A stretch of DNA of 64,000 bases from Acerihabitans arboris (GCF_010131535.1 NZ_WUBS01000017.1:62001-126000); one strand, 5' to 3'; counted from the stretch's first letter, positions 18,164 through 27,822 are shown. Made by a program: numbers and translations. The notes: generated from the sequence alone by a model not told the origin.

Positions 18164-19020
18164 CAGGGGTTACGCTTGAATTTGCTGAAGTCGGGCTGGC
18201 GTTTCTCCACGAAGGCGTTGCGCCCCTCCTGCCCTTCTTCCGTCATGTAAAACAGCATGGTGGCATTGCCCGCCAGCTCCTGCAAACCCGCCTGTCCATC
18301 GCAATCGGCATTGAGCGCGGCCTTCAGGCAGCGCAGCGCCATCGGGCTGTTTTGCAGCATTTCACGGCACCAGCGCACGGTCTCTTTCTCCAGGTCCGCC
18401 AGCGGCACCACGGTATTGACCAGCCCCATGTCCAACGCCTGCCGGGCATCGTACTGACGGCAGAGGAACCAGATTTCCCGGGCTTTTTTCTGGCCGACGA
18501 TACGCGCCATATAGGCCGCCCCCCAGCCACCGTCGAAGGAGCCGACTTTCGGCCCGGTCTGGCCGAACACGGCATTGTCCGCCGCCACGGTCAGATCGCA
18601 CATCATATGCAGCACGTGGCCGCCGCCGATGGCGAAACCCGCCACCATCGCCACCACCGGTTTCGGGCAGGTGCGGATCTGGCGCTGGAAGTCCAGCACG
18701 TTAAGATGATGCACGCCGCTGTCGTCCTTGTAGCCGCCGTAGTCGCCGCGCACCTTCTGGTCGCCGCCGGAACAGAAAGCCTTTTCCCCTTCACCGGTGA
18801 GGATAATCACGCCGATGCCGTCGTCATAACGGGCGTCGGCCATGGCCTGGATCATCTCTTTTACCGTCAGCGGACGGAACGCATTGCGCACCTGGGGCCG
18901 GTTGATGGTGATCCGGGCGATACCGTCGGCGGACTTATGGTAGCGGATATCCTCGAAATCGCCGCTGCAGTCGCGCCAGTCGATGGGGGCGTACCACTGG
19001 TCTTCGCTGGGTTTAAGCAT
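18163..19020 (-). CDS. menB: 1,4-Dihydroxy-2-naphthoyl-CoA synthase MenB
   Basis: 285 residues, the same length as E. coli MenB, in the crotonase superfamily. Motifs [33 protein letters not shown] (oxyanion hole) and [14 protein letters not shown] are intact; the latter belongs to the bicarbonate-using form of the family. It cyclises o-succinylbenzoyl-CoA by a Dieckmann reaction. It sits 11 bp after menH and overlaps menC by one base. Confidence 0.98.
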   Translation of the reverse strand: MLKPSEDQWYAPIDWRDCSGDFEDIRYHKSADGIARITINRPQVRNAFRPLTVKEMIQAMADARYDDGIGVIILTGEGEKAFCSGGDQKVRGDYGGYKDDSGVHHLNVLDFQRQIRTCPKPVVAMVAGFAIGGGHVLHMMCDLTVAADNAVFGQTGPKVGSFDGGWGAAYMARIVGQKKAREIWFLCRQYDARQALDMGLVNTVVPLADLEKETVRWCREMLQNSPMALRCLKAALNADCDGQAGLQELAGNATMLFYMTEEGQEGRNAFVEKRQPDFSKFKRNP

Positions 19021-19031
19021 AAAACATTCCT

Positions 19032-19931
19032 TTAATAAAACGGTGCAAGCAGGGCAAGCAGTTGACCGGCAAAGGCCGGTGGATTGGCCCGGTGGGCGTT
19101 ATGCCCCGCATCGGGCACCAAAACAAAGGGTAGCGCCGCCCGGCGGGCCAGGGCGGAAAACTTACCGTCCCGTTCGCCGCACAGGTAACCTAACGGCAGG
19201 TCCAACGCCCGCAGCCGCGCCGACAGATCGGGCTGCAGCGCCAGCGACGTGGCCTGGAGCATGCCGGCGATAGCCGCGCCGTCGTTGGCGGCGCGCAGCG
19301 TTACCAGCTCCCGGCGCGCGGCGTCGGATAAATCGCCGAACACCGGCTGGCGGTACCAATCGGCCAGTACCGAGGGCAGCGGCTGCCGGCTGAAGCGCTG
19401 CGCCCAGGCGCTATCGTGCAGCAGGCGATCGTCGCGCTCCCGCCGGCTGGACAGGCCCGGATGGGCGCCTTCAACGAAGACGCCGCGCAGCCCGCCGGGA
19501 TCGTTTCCGCCAGGGCTATTCCGATGGAGGTCATGCCGGCCGGGACCGCTCCGGTCCAGGCCATTCCGGCAGGCATGGTAAAGCGCGATGCGCCCGCCCA
19601 GCGAATAACCGATAAGGATATAGCTGCGGATATCCAGCGCGGCCAGCGTCTGCGCCAACCCCCGTGATACCCCGGCAAAATCCAGTCCGTCCGGCACGGG
19701 GCGGCCATGCCCCGGCAGGTTAAGCGTCAGCAGGGACCAGTCGCTGAACCAGGGTAATACCGGCAGCCAATCCCCGCCGCTGCCCAGCAGGCCGTGCAGC
19801 CATACCAGCCACGGCCGGCCGGGATCGCCCCGGCGCATTATATTAACCGCCCATCCGACGCCCACGCCATCGTCTTGGGCCAGGGCGGGAATGCCCGTCG
19901 CATTTTGCGCGCGGGGATCGTCCCGGTTCAT
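19032..19931 (-). CDS. menH: SHCHC synthase MenH, with an unusual insertion
   Basis: 299 residues against about 252 in E. coli. The alpha/beta-hydrolase triad is intact: Ser110 in GYSLGGR, Asp255 in CGERDGKF, His277 in DAGHNAHR. It eliminates pyruvate from SEPHCHC. Two regions add length. One is an N-terminal extension of ~24 residues; its start is supported by a 4-bp ATGA overlap with menD. The other is ~22 residues at about 126-147 (19491-19556), inserted between CRNGL and [12 protein letters not shown], where E. coli has only a few residues. The insertion coincides with an imperfect palindrome. The frame stays open, so the enzyme may still work. Confidence 0.92.
   Translation of the reverse strand: MNRDDPRAQNATGIPALAQDDGVGVGWAVNIMRRGDPGRPWLVWLHGLLGSGGDWLPVLPWFSDWSLLTLNLPGHGRPVPDGLDFAGVSRGLAQTLAALDIRSYILIGYSLGGRIALYHACRNGLDRSGPGRHDLHRNSPGGNDPGGLRGVFVEGAHPGLSSRRERDDRLLHDSAWAQRFSRQPLPSVLADWYRQPVFGDLSDAARRELVTLRAANDGAAIAGMLQATSLALQPDLSARLRALDLPLGYLCGERDGKFSALARRAALPFVLVPDAGHNAHRANPPAFAGQLLALLAPFY
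19532..19577. repeat. Imperfect palindrome inside menH
   Basis: The ends CATGCCGGCCGG (19532-19543) and CCGGCAGGCATG (19566-19577) are inverted repeats with one mismatch in 12. An inner GGACC/GGTCC pair also lies within. The element overlaps the coding insertion of MenH and is reminiscent of small palindromic elements that insert into genes in frame. Other copies are not visible in this window. Confidence 0.45.
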
Positions 19932-21634
19932 GGCCTGGCCATCCCGGACACCAGTTGGCGAAATACGTCCGCGCCCTCATGGGGCTGGACCTTAAGCTCC
20001 AGCAGCGTGGCCGCCCCGCCGCCCGGCCGGCTCCAGGCGCGACGCACGCAGGCGCGCAAACCGGCGGGGGTGTCGGGCTGCGCGTAATCCAGGCCGAACA
20101 GCGCCGCCGCGTGGCGAAACTCCACCTGCTGCGGCATGACGTAAAAACGCTCGCGCACCGCTTCCGGCGTCGGCAATAAGGAAAATATCTGGCCGCCGTT
20201 ATTATTGACCACCACGATAACCACCGGCGCCGTCGTGCGGCGAAACAGCGCCAGGGCGTTCAGATCGTAGAGCGCCGACAGGTCGCCCACCAGCGCCAGC
20301 AGCGGCCGGTCATCGGCGCGCTGCACGCCGGCGGCGGTGGAAAGCAGGCCGTCGATGCCGCTGGCGCCCCGATTGCCGTACACCGGATAACCCGCCGGCA
20401 GCTGCGCCAGTGCGTCCACCAACCGGATGGTCAGGCTATTGCCGAGGAACAGGCGTCCGTCCGCCGGCAGCAAATCGTTAAGCCGGCAGGCCAGTTGGGC
20501 TTCGCCTAAACCGTCGCCCAGCGCCGCCTCTATGCGCGCCCGCGCCAGGCCGGCGTATCCGGCGAGGCTGGCGGCCCAGGGAGCCTGCGCGATCGCGGGA
20601 TGGTGATCAAGCCAGGCGCCGATGGGCGCGCTGATGCGCCGCCCCCGGTGGTGGGCCGGATCGAGACGGCCCGGCAGCGGATCCACCAGCCAGTACTCCG
20701 CCGGCCGGCACTGCTCCTGCCATTGCAGCAGCCGTTTGCCGGTCAGGCTGCCGCCAAACTGGACAACCAGCTCGGCCTGCCGCAGCACCTGCCGCGCGTC
20801 GGGATGGGCCAGCCAGAGATCGGCATATGGCAGCGGCTGGCCGGTCTGCGACAGCACATCGCCTATCAGCGGCCAGCCAAGCTCGGCCGCCCATTCCGCC
20901 AGCCGCGCGCCCTGCTCACAGGGAATACGTCCGGCAATCACCACGCCTTTGCGTCCGCGCCATGACGCCCAGTCCGGCTCGGACGCCGGCGCGGCCGTCC
21001 CGGGAAGTTTAAGCCAGGGATCGTTGCCTTGCCACCAGTCGCCAAGCGTACGCGACCAGGGGTCCTCCCGGCCGGTGTCATCGGCGCCGTAGAGCGGTTC
21101 GGCGAACGGGCAGTTAATATGCACCGCGCCAGGAGCCGGGTCCGCCAGCGCCCGATCCAGGGTGGAGACCAGCCAGCCCGCCGGGATATCCGGCGTTGGG
21201 CGCGGCAGGTCGACGCGCTGTACGGCAAAACCGGCGAACAGCCCGGGCTGGCGGATGGCCTGGTTGGCGCCGCAGTCGATCAGCTCCGGCGGCCGGTCGG
21301 CGGTCAGCATTATCAGCTTTTCCCCGGTCAGGCTGGCTTCGATAACCGCCGGGTAGAGATTGGCCGCCGCGGTGCCGGAGGTGACGATCACCGCCACCGG
21401 CCGGCGCGTCGCCTTGGCCAGGCCCAGGGCCAGGTGCCCCAGTCCGCGTTCGTCGAAATGGGTATGGCACAGGATGGACGGATGTTCCGCCGCCGCCAAC
21501 GTCAGGGGAGTGGAGCGGGAGCCGGGCGCGATGCAAATGTGCCCCACCCCATGGCGCGTCAGGGTTTCCAGCAAAAGCCTGGCCCAGCGCCGGTTAAACT
21601 GTGAAGACGTGTCTGGCATAACGGATGTTGTCAT
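19928..21634 (-). CDS. menD: SEPHCHC synthase MenD
   Basis: 568 residues, a thiamine-diphosphate enzyme. The N-terminal PYR domain carries [33 protein letters not shown] and [17 protein letters not shown]. The C-terminal ThDP-binding motif starts at [16 protein letters not shown] and ends with [11 protein letters not shown]. It joins isochorismate and 2-oxoglutarate, committing flux to menaquinone. GAAGG precedes the ATG. It overlaps menH by 4 bp and follows menF after ~150 bp. Confidence 0.97.
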   Translation of the reverse strand: MTTSVMPDTSSQFNRRWARLLLETLTRHGVGHICIAPGSRSTPLTLAAAEHPSILCHTHFDERGLGHLALGLAKATRRPVAVIVTSGTAAANLYPAVIEASLTGEKLIMLTADRPPELIDCGANQAIRQPGLFAGFAVQRVDLPRPTPDIPAGWLVSTLDRALADPAPGAVHINCPFAEPLYGADDTGREDPWSRTLGDWWQGNDPWLKLPGTAAPASEPDWASWRGRKGVVIAGRIPCEQGARLAEWAAELGWPLIGDVLSQTGQPLPYADLWLAHPDARQVLRQAELVVQFGGSLTGKRLLQWQEQCRPAEYWLVDPLPGRLDPAHHRGRRISAPIGAWLDHHPAIAQAPWAASLAGYAGLARARIEAALGDGLGEAQLACRLNDLLPADGRLFLGNSLTIRLVDALAQLPAGYPVYGNRGASGIDGLLSTAAGVQRADDRPLLALVGDLSALYDLNALALFRRTTAPVVIVVVNNNGGQIFSLLPTPEAVRERFYVMPQQVEFRHAAALFGLDYAQPDTPAGLRACVRRAWSRPGGGAATLLELKVQPHEGADVFRQLVSGMARP

Positions 21635-21783
21635 GAAACCTTCTATGAATGCGCTGCTTCAACCCACTCGTCGTCCGCGAACAAGCCCGGCGACGCGGGA
21701 TGCCGACGCCTGTCCCGATCAATAACGGCTCCGGCATTATATTTCGTTTTGGCGACGGGGTTTTGATATAAACCCCTTTTAGC

Positions 21784-23184
21784 CTAATTCGCCGCGGTGG
21801 GCTTATCCCCGGTTAACAGGGTTCTCAGTCCGGCGGCCTTATTATTCACTTCCTGCCATTCCCGTTCCGCATCCGATCCCTCGACGATGCCGGCCCCGGC
21901 ATAGAGCCAAAGCGTCTGCCGCTCCGCCAGCGCGCAGCGCAGGGACACGCAGAACTCCGCCTGCGCGTGCGAGAGATAACCCGCCGAACCGGCATACCAT
22001 TGACGGTCGAACGGCTCATGGCGGGCGATAAAAGCACGGGCGGCGTCGCGGGGCAGCCCCGCCACCGCGGCGGTGGGCTGCAGCATGGCAAGACAGCGGG
22101 AGTCATCCCGGCAGTCCAGCCGGGCGGTGATGGCGCGGCGTAAATGCTGCACGGTGCGCAGCCGCACGACTTCCGGCGGCATGACGTCAAGCGTGATCGC
22201 CGAATCTTGCAGCCGCTGGCAGATATCGTCGACCACCAGCAGGTTTTCCCGCTGGTTTTTATCATCGTTCATCAGCCATTGCGCCAGTTGCCCGACGGTG
22301 GCCGAGGCGCTGCGGCTGGCGACCGTGCCGGCCAGCGCCTCGGTATCCAACTGCCGCTGGCGGCGCAGGTAGAGCCGCTCGGGGCTCGAGCCTAAAAACG
22401 CCCGCTGCGCCGACCAGGCCAGCATATAGTGATAGCAGTCGTGGTTGACCCTCCTGCTGGCCGCCATCAGGGCGTGCGGGTTGATGTTGCCGCTAAAGCC
22501 GAGGCGGGTACGCCGCGCCAGTACTACTTTGGTTAACCCACCCCGGCCAAACTGCGCCAGCGCCTGGGCGACAGTATCCCGCCAGCGGGAGCGCTCGGGC
22601 TGATGAACTTCCTCCCGCAGCTGCGCCGTCCAGGGTGGCAACGGGGTGGCGGGCGCCGCCTGTTGCAGCCAGGCAAGGCAAAGCCGGGCGTCGTCGCCCA
22701 GTGACACATCGCTTGCCAGGTTCAGGACCAGCCGGTGCGATTGCGCGTCGCGCTGCCAGGTCAGGCGCGGCAGCAGCAGGCAACTTTCCGGCTCGCCGGC
22801 GTCGTTGCCATTGGCGTGGCCATTTTGGCCGTCGCCGGCGCTGTCGTCATCGCCGTCGTTTTGTTCGCTGTTATCGTTACCGTTGCCGAACGCATTGATG
22901 CCCCACAGGCGCAGCGCCGGCCAGGCGGTGCGGTTGGTGGATAAAAAGCGCTGCGCGGCGCTCAGTCGATCGAAGGTTAGCAAGCCGCCGCAGGACGCGG
23001 CTTCCTGCGCGCCGTCGCGATGTTGCCAATAAAATTGGGGATAAAGCGTACAGGTGTTTAACCAGTCGAGCATCGGCACATGGGAGCCGGGCGTCCAGGG
23101 AAGGGATATTTGCCGTACGCCGGGTCCGGCGGGAATGCCCGCATCGATATGCTGTTGCAGCGATGTCTTGAGTAACGACAGCAT
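21784..23184 (-). CDS. menF: Isochorismate synthase MenF
   Basis: About 466 residues from ATG 23184 (MLSLLKTSLQQ), which aligns with the E. coli start; ATG 23202 would add six residues. The chorismate-binding domain is complete: LTKVVLARRTRLGF with the general-base Lys, LGSSPERLYLR, EALAGTV, DDKNQRENLLVVDDI, QPTAAVAGLPRDAA and YAGSAGYLS. It converts chorismate to isochorismate for menaquinone. Compared with E. coli it carries a ~28-residue insertion rich in Asn, Asp, Gly and Ser (22783-22887) in the N-terminal domain before LLLPRL. It is first in the men operon. Confidence 0.95.
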   Translation of the reverse strand: MLSLLKTSLQQHIDAGIPAGPGVRQISLPWTPGSHVPMLDWLNTCTLYPQFYWQHRDGAQEAASCGGLLTFDRLSAAQRFLSTNRTAWPALRLWGINAFGNGNDNSEQNDGDDDSAGDGQNGHANGNDAGEPESCLLLPRLTWQRDAQSHRLVLNLASDVSLGDDARLCLAWLQQAAPATPLPPWTAQLREEVHQPERSRWRDTVAQALAQFGRGGLTKVVLARRTRLGFSGNINPHALMAASRRVNHDCYHYMLAWSAQRAFLGSSPERLYLRRQRQLDTEALAGTVASRSASATVGQLAQWLMNDDKNQRENLLVVDDICQRLQDSAITLDVMPPEVVRLRTVQHLRRAITARLDCRDDSRCLAMLQPTAAVAGLPRDAARAFIARHEPFDRQWYAGSAGYLSHAQAEFCVSLRCALAERQTLWLYAGAGIVEGSDAEREWQEVNNKAAGLRTLLTGDKPTAAN

Positions 23185-23332
23185 AGACACCCATACCCCC
23201 ATAACCTAATTAAGAGTATGGATTATACGGTTGGCGATGGCAAAAACGAAAGGGTAGCGCAACTTAAGTATGATTAATGGCGCATTAATTAACATATTTT
23301 GCTCATCCGCCACGTTAGGGTGCGGGGGAATA

Positions 23333-23357
23333 CCGGCTGGTTGAGCCAACCAGCCGG
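23333..23357 (-). terminator. Hairpin downstream of elaB
   Basis: Perfect 10-bp stem CCGGCTGGTT / AACCAGCCGG with a 5-base loop, 19 bp beyond the elaB stop. There is no clean T-tract on the minus strand, so termination strength is uncertain. Confidence 0.5.
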
Positions 23358-23376
23358 AAAGCATGACCTGAAAATG

Positions 23377-23697
23377 TTAGCGACGGGCCAACAGCAACCC
23401 GACTACCAGGCCGACCGACGCGCCGATGCCCACGCCATGCCAGGGGTTTTCCTGCACATAGTCGTCGGCGAGGTAGACCGCCTGTTTTGCGCGATAATAA
23501 TAGTTATCGGAGGCTTGGCTGATGCGGTTTTTAACGTCTTCCAGCGCCGCTTCGGCGCGCGTTTTCAGCTCAACGTATTTTTGATCCGCTTTATCGCCGG
23601 AGTAGGCCAGCACTTCTTCAAGCGTTTCGGACAGCAACTGCACGTCATCATCAACATGAGTTTCATGCGGTTGGATAGGATCTGTCGGGGTTACCAT
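23377..23697 (-). CDS. elaB: ElaB, ribosome-associated C-tail-anchored protein
   Basis: 106 residues of the DUF883/ElaB-YqjD family. A predicted helical cytoplasmic part (LLSETLEEVLAYSGD, then ISQASDNYYYRAKQAVYLADDYV) precedes a glycine-rich C-terminal membrane anchor ending GLLLARR. In E. coli such proteins tether inactive ribosomes to the membrane in stationary phase. The gene follows the E. coli position next to menF. It has its own upstream gap after the iron cluster. Confidence 0.95.
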   Translation of the reverse strand: MVTPTDPIQPHETHVDDDVQLLSETLEEVLAYSGDKADQKYVELKTRAEAALEDVKNRISQASDNYYYRAKQAVYLADDYVQENPWHGVGIGASVGLVVGLLLARR

Positions 23698-23792
23698 AAT
23701 TTTTCTCCGTGTTCTGATGAAAAGCCGTCATCCTAACTATAGCCATAAATTTCACAAACCGGTCAACAATTAAGAACGGATCATTCTTAAAA

Positions 23793-24131
23793 TCAATTCG
23801 CTACCGCAGGCGCGGCGCTATCCGCCCCGGGTGCGAGCGAGCGTATATACCCCGCCAATCCCTGGATATCCTCGTCGGTCAACGCCGTCTTGGCCCGCTG
23901 CGCCGCGCCGCTGGTGGCAACCTTGCCATCCCGCCGGTCGGTCAGCGCGCCGACCAGTTGCTCCCGGCTTAACGATACCAGCGGCGGCGCTTTGCCGAAC
24001 GCCGCCCGGTCGGCCTTGCGTCCGTGGCAATCAGCACAGCCCTGGGCATATTTTTTCGCCGCGTCGGACGCATCCGCCAACGCCGTCCCGCTGATACAGA
24101 TCACTAACACACCCACGATGAGCCGCTTCAT
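23793..24131 (-). CDS. Small periplasmic c-type cytochrome of the iron cluster
   Basis: 112 residues. A signal peptide (~1-19, ending TALA) is followed by one haem site CADCH at about residues 32-36. The C-terminal helix is LTDEDIQGLAGYIRSL, typical of class I cytochromes c. The mature protein has no methionine and no second histidine, so the usual sixth haem ligand is absent. ATGA overlap with the thioredoxin-like gene makes it the last gene of the FTR1/P19 cluster. A role in moving electrons for periplasmic iron or thiol chemistry is inference. It needs a cytochrome c maturation system encoded elsewhere. Confidence 0.88.
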   Translation of the reverse strand: MKRLIVGVLVICISGTALADASDAAKKYAQGCADCHGRKADRAAFGKAPPLVSLSREQLVGALTDRRDGKVATSGAAQRAKTALTDEDIQGLAGYIRSLAPGADSAAPAVAN

Positions 24132-24643
24132 GATTTATCCCGCTGCGCGTTCTGGAACATCGCGGCCAGCGCCGGCTCGCCCTGCATGCCCTGGTGCGCT
24201 TCCACCACCGCGCCCCCGGCGCTGAGCAAATACGAGGTCGGCGTGCCGATCACCTGGTAACGCTCCTTGGTAATGCCCAGCTGATCGCGGATCACCGGAT
24301 AATGGATTTGCAGCCCGGCCAGGAACGGCGCGATATCAGTCTGCTCCGGGTCGGTGTTCACCGCCACCACCACCAGCCGATCGCCATAGGTGTCGGTGAG
24401 TTTTTGCAGGGTCTGCATATCCGCCGCGCAGCCGCCGCAGCCCGATGACCAAAAGGTCAGGTAAACCGGTTTGCCCCGCCATTGGTCAAGCGACGCCGGC
24501 CGGCCGTCAAGATAAAAAGCGGCAAGCCTGGGGGCCGGCGCGCCGACGGATAGCCGCTGCTCTTTACATCCGGCCAGGGCGGACAGCAGGACCAGCGCGC
24601 ACGCTAGATCAACGGCGGACTTAACCGCGGGATGCCAGTTCAT
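24128..24643 (-). CDS. TlpA-like thiol:disulfide lipoprotein of the iron cluster
   Basis: 171 residues from ATG 24643, supported by GGAGAG; this start overlaps the ATPase gene by 23 bp. The N-terminus has a hydrophobic signal with lipobox LAGC, then a thioredoxin-fold AhpC/TSA-TlpA domain. The redox motif is CGGC in FWSSGCGGC, and the cis-Pro region is VIGTPTSYLL. It is probably membrane-anchored in the periplasm. In Campylobacter the p19 cluster also ends with thioredoxin-like genes (cj1664, cj1665), which supports a role in the same system. Partner cysteines could be those of the DUF2318-like protein (inference). Confidence 0.88.
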   Translation of the reverse strand: MNWHPAVKSAVDLACALVLLSALAGCKEQRLSVGAPAPRLAAFYLDGRPASLDQWRGKPVYLTFWSSGCGGCAADMQTLQKLTDTYGDRLVVVAVNTDPEQTDIAPFLAGLQIHYPVIRDQLGITKERYQVIGTPTSYLLSAGGAVVEAHQGMQGEPALAAMFQNAQRDKS

Positions 24644-25346
24644 GATGGTTGCTCTCCTCGCCCAGGAACTTGCCATGTTGCAGACGGATAATACGATCGG
24701 CGAACCGCCCCAGTTCGGGGTTGTGGGTGACCATGACGATAGTGCGGCCCTGGCGATGCAGGTCGGTCAGCAGATCCAGCACCCGCTGCTCGTTCTCCTC
24801 GTCTAGGTTGCCGGTCGGCTCGTCGGCGAAGATCACCGGCGGCTCGTTAACCAGCGCCCGGGCGATGCACACGCGCTGCTGTTCCCCGCCGGAGAGCTGG
24901 CTGGGCAGATGGCCGACCCGTTCGCCCAGGCCGACCCGGTCGAGCACGGCGCGGGCGGCGGGTTCGTCCACCACGCTATGGTAGTGCTGGGCCAGCATGA
25001 CGTTTTCCAATGCGGTCAGGAAGGGAATCAGGTGAAACTGCTGGAACACCAGGCCGATTTTATCCGCGCGGAAATTGCGGCGGCCTTCCTCGTCCAGCGC
25101 GGCGGCGTCGACGCCGTCGAGCAGCACCTGGCCTTCGCTGACCGTATCCAGGCAGGTGAGGATATTCATCAGCGTGGTTTTACCGGAGCCTGAGGCGCCC
25201 ATAAAGGCCACGAATTCCCCGCGGCGGATGCGGATATTGATATCATCCAGCGCCGTGACTTTACCGAAGCGTTTATACAGGCTGCGGGTCTCGATCACGT
25301 ATTCCGCCGCGGACTGCGGTTGGATCAACCGGATAGGTGAAACCAT
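24621..25346 (-). CDS. ABC transporter ATPase (MacB/LolD type)
   Basis: 241 residues, one complete ATP-binding cassette. Walker A GASGSGKTT, Q-loop VFQQFHLIP, signature LSGGEQQR, Walker B VIFADEPTGNLD, H-loop VTHNP. It falls in the MacB/LolD/FtsE branch that pairs with FtsX-like permeases, and two such permeases are encoded directly upstream with a 3-bp gap. AAGGAG precedes the ATG. It corresponds in position to cj1663 of the Campylobacter p19 cluster and to the Yersinia flp genes. Confidence 0.92.
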   Translation of the reverse strand: MVSPIRLIQPQSAAEYVIETRSLYKRFGKVTALDDINIRIRRGEFVAFMGASGSGKTTLMNILTCLDTVSEGQVLLDGVDAAALDEEGRRNFRADKIGLVFQQFHLIPFLTALENVMLAQHYHSVVDEPAARAVLDRVGLGERVGHLPSQLSGGEQQRVCIARALVNEPPVIFADEPTGNLDEENEQRVLDLLTDLHRQGRTIVMVTHNPELGRFADRIIRLQHGKFLGEESNHHELASRG

Positions 25347-25349
25347 AGT

Positions 25350-26540
25350 TTATTCTCCTTTCAGGACCAGAGCCGGTTCGACATGCAGGGCACGCCGCAC
25401 CGGCACGATGGCCGCAACCGCCGCCACCAGCAGGGATAACACCAGCGTCAGCGGAAAAACGGGGGCGCGCAGGGCGATGGCGGCGTTGAATACCGCATGC
25501 CCCAGCACCTGCGCCAGTATAAAGCCGAGCAGGCTGCCGACTATCACCGCCGCCAGGGCGATGATGCCGGTTTCCGCCAGCATTTGCCGGCTGATATCCC
25601 CGGCGCTGGCGCCCAGCGCCTTTTGCAGGGCGAACTCGCGCGAGCGCTCGCCGACGATGGCCATCAGGGTGGTATTGACGCACAGCGATGACAATATCAG
25701 AATCACCGCCGACACCAGCCCCATCAGCCCTTTGATTTTATCCAGCACCTGGCCTTCGGAGGCCGAGACCTTAAGGATCGGCCGCACGTCCAGGTCGGGA
25801 TACTGCCGCTGCAGCCGGGCGGCGAACGCGTCCACCTGGCCAAGATCGTTGTTGACGCTCAGCATGGCGTTGCTGATGGCGCCGGGCTGTCGCAGCCATT
25901 TCTGCGCCAGATCCAGGTTAACGATCAGCATATTATCGGTGGCGTCGCCGGCTTCGACCACGCCCTTGATGACCAGGCTTTGCCTCTGCTGTCCGTCCAC
26001 CAGCGTAACCCGACCGCCGGTCTTCAGGTGCAGGCGGTCGGCCAGTTTCACCCCAATCATGGCATGGCGGTCGTCAAAGCTGACGCCTATCCAGTCGCCC
26101 TTGACCTGCCAGTAAGGCACCAGTTGCTGCAGCGACTCGAACCACACGCCCATCACCACCACTTTTTCCAGTTCGGTGCGGGCCATGCCGTAGAGATAGG
26201 GGCTTGACGCGTTGATCAGTCCCTTGGGCGCCTGGTCGATAATGGGCTGCAGCGTGGCTTCCGGCAGGCTATTGCCATGGCCCGGGCCGAGATAAAAATT
26301 GGCGCCGAAGGTGCGCAGCTCCTGGCTCATCTTGGCGTTGATATCAAAGTACACCGAGGCCATGGCGGTCACGATGGCGGCGCCCACCGTCAGGGCGGCG
26401 AATACCACCGCCACCCGCTGCATGCGCAGCCGCAGCGCGCGCACCACCAGCAGCCAGAACATATTGTTTGCCAGGCCGGACCGGCGTTGGCTACGCCAGC
26501 CGCCCCTTGCCCGGGTGGTTCCCGCGGTATTAATTGCCAT
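25350..26540 (-). CDS. FtsX-like ABC permease (second of pair)
   Basis: 396 residues from ATG 26538-26540, which has a strong GGTGGAGGTG ribosome-binding site and overlaps the preceding permease by 11 bp. The longer frame to 26651 is rejected. Architecture is MacB/FtsX: one N-terminal membrane helix (VAVVFAALTVGAAIVTAMASV), a periplasmic MacB_PCD domain of ~200 residues, then three C-terminal helices with SREFALQKALGASAGDI between the first two. It acts with the adjacent ATPase and the other permease. The transported species or mechanical role is not known. Confidence 0.9.
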   Translation of the reverse strand: MAINTAGTTRARGGWRSQRRSGLANNMFWLLVVRALRLRMQRVAVVFAALTVGAAIVTAMASVYFDINAKMSQELRTFGANFYLGPGHGNSLPEATLQPIIDQAPKGLINASSPYLYGMARTELEKVVVMGVWFESLQQLVPYWQVKGDWIGVSFDDRHAMIGVKLADRLHLKTGGRVTLVDGQQRQSLVIKGVVEAGDATDNMLIVNLDLAQKWLRQPGAISNAMLSVNNDLGQVDAFAARLQRQYPDLDVRPILKVSASEGQVLDKIKGLMGLVSAVILILSSLCVNTTLMAIVGERSREFALQKALGASAGDISRQMLAETGIIALAAVIVGSLLGFILAQVLGHAVFNAAIALRAPVFPLTLVLSLLVAAVAAIVPVRRALHVEPALVLKGE

Positions 26541-27819
26541 ACAGCACCTCCACCGGGTAGAGTTTGGCGATCCGCCGGGCCGGGAACCAGGTGCCGATGA
26601 CGGCGATAAGAATGGCGATCGCCAGCACGCTCGGCACCACGATCCAGGCAAAACTCAGCGGCGCGCCGAACAGCATCAGGCCGATGGCTTTCGCCAGTCC
26701 CCAGCCGGCGACACAGCCCAGCAAACCGCCCAGGACGCCGCTCATCGCCGCCTCGAGGTAAAACAGCAGCATAATTTGCCACTGGCGGGCGCCGAGCGCC
26801 TTCATCAGGCCGATTTCCCGGCTGCGCTCCATAATGGTACTGGTCATCAGCGAGGCGATGCCCATGGCCGACGCCGCCAGCGCCGCCAGGGTGACCACCG
26901 CCAGCAGCAGCTGGATCTTCTCAATCACCACGCCCTCGGATGCCGCCACCTGCCAGATGGGGTGCACCACCGACCCGGAAATGGCCTCCTCCAGCTGATG
27001 GGATATCGACGACACGAACGCGGTGCAATACCACAGATCGTATTCCTCCGCCGACAGGCCGTCGAGATTATCCCTGGCCCGGCGGGAGAGATCGTTTTCC
27101 GGCACCGTCAGCGCCGAGACCCGCACCGCCTGCACCTTGCCGGGCAGGCCGAGCAGTTGCTGGACCGTCGCCAACGGCATCACCAGCCGGCCTTCCTCAT
27201 CGCCGCCGCTGGCCAGCACGCCGCTGATGCGCACGCTTAAGCGGCCGTGCGATCCGTCCAGGGCCAGCACATCGCCCGGTTTCCAGCCGTTTCGCTGGGC
27301 CAGTTGCTTGCCCGCCAGGGCTTCCGGCTGCCGCTGCCCAGTCACCGGCTCATGAGGATATTGGCCGGTTACCCGCCAATAGGGGCTGATAATCTGCTGG
27401 CCGGTATGGAAATCCGTTTCATCCGGCACGTTCACCGGCTGCGAGAAAAAGGTGCCCAGCACCGGCACCGGCCTGCCGTTGACCATGACTTCGCCGCCGA
27501 GCAGCGGCGCAAAACCGATGATATTGTTGCGCCAGAAGATATCCTTGATATTGGGCAGCTCGGACTCATCGATCAGATCCTGCCCCGAAAGGGGCGCGCC
27601 CCGTTCGCCAAACAGCGCGGGCAGCGCCGCCTGGCCCGCCGGTTCGATCAGGATATTGGCGCCGTAGGATTTAAGCTCGCGCGCCATTTTGTCGCCGATA
27701 TCGATGGATACCGCCAGCAGCGCCGAAATCAACCCGGCGGCCAGGAATACCGTCAGCACCGCCAGGGATTTGCGGCGGATATTCTTGTACCAGGACTGCC
27801 GTAACATACGCCACAACAT
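26530..27819 (-). CDS. FtsX-like ABC permease (first of pair)
   Basis: 429 residues with the same plan as its neighbour: N-terminal helix (SLAVLTVFLAAGLISALLAV), a large periplasmic domain, and three C-terminal helices. The coupling loop is SREIGLMKALGARQWQI. The gene begins 3 bp after the DUF2318-like gene. The pair matches cj1661-cj1662 of Campylobacter. Two different permease subunits suggest a heterodimer with the single ATPase (inference). Confidence 0.9.
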   Translation of the reverse strand: MLWRMLRQSWYKNIRRKSLAVLTVFLAAGLISALLAVSIDIGDKMARELKSYGANILIEPAGQAALPALFGERGAPLSGQDLIDESELPNIKDIFWRNNIIGFAPLLGGEVMVNGRPVPVLGTFFSQPVNVPDETDFHTGQQIISPYWRVTGQYPHEPVTGQRQPEALAGKQLAQRNGWKPGDVLALDGSHGRLSVRISGVLASGGDEEGRLVMPLATVQQLLGLPGKVQAVRVSALTVPENDLSRRARDNLDGLSAEEYDLWYCTAFVSSISHQLEEAISGSVVHPIWQVAASEGVVIEKIQLLLAVVTLAALAASAMGIASLMTSTIMERSREIGLMKALGARQWQIMLLFYLEAAMSGVLGGLLGCVAGWGLAKAIGLMLFGAPLSFAWIVVPSVLAIAILIAVIGTWFPARRIAKLYPVEVLYGN

Positions 27820-27822
27820 AAG

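Noticed and set aside
26541-26651. Longer N-terminus for the second FtsX-like permease
   Set aside because: It would overlap the first permease by 122 bp, lacks a ribosome-binding site and precedes the natural N-terminal membrane helix with an implausible Ser/Pro/Arg stretch.
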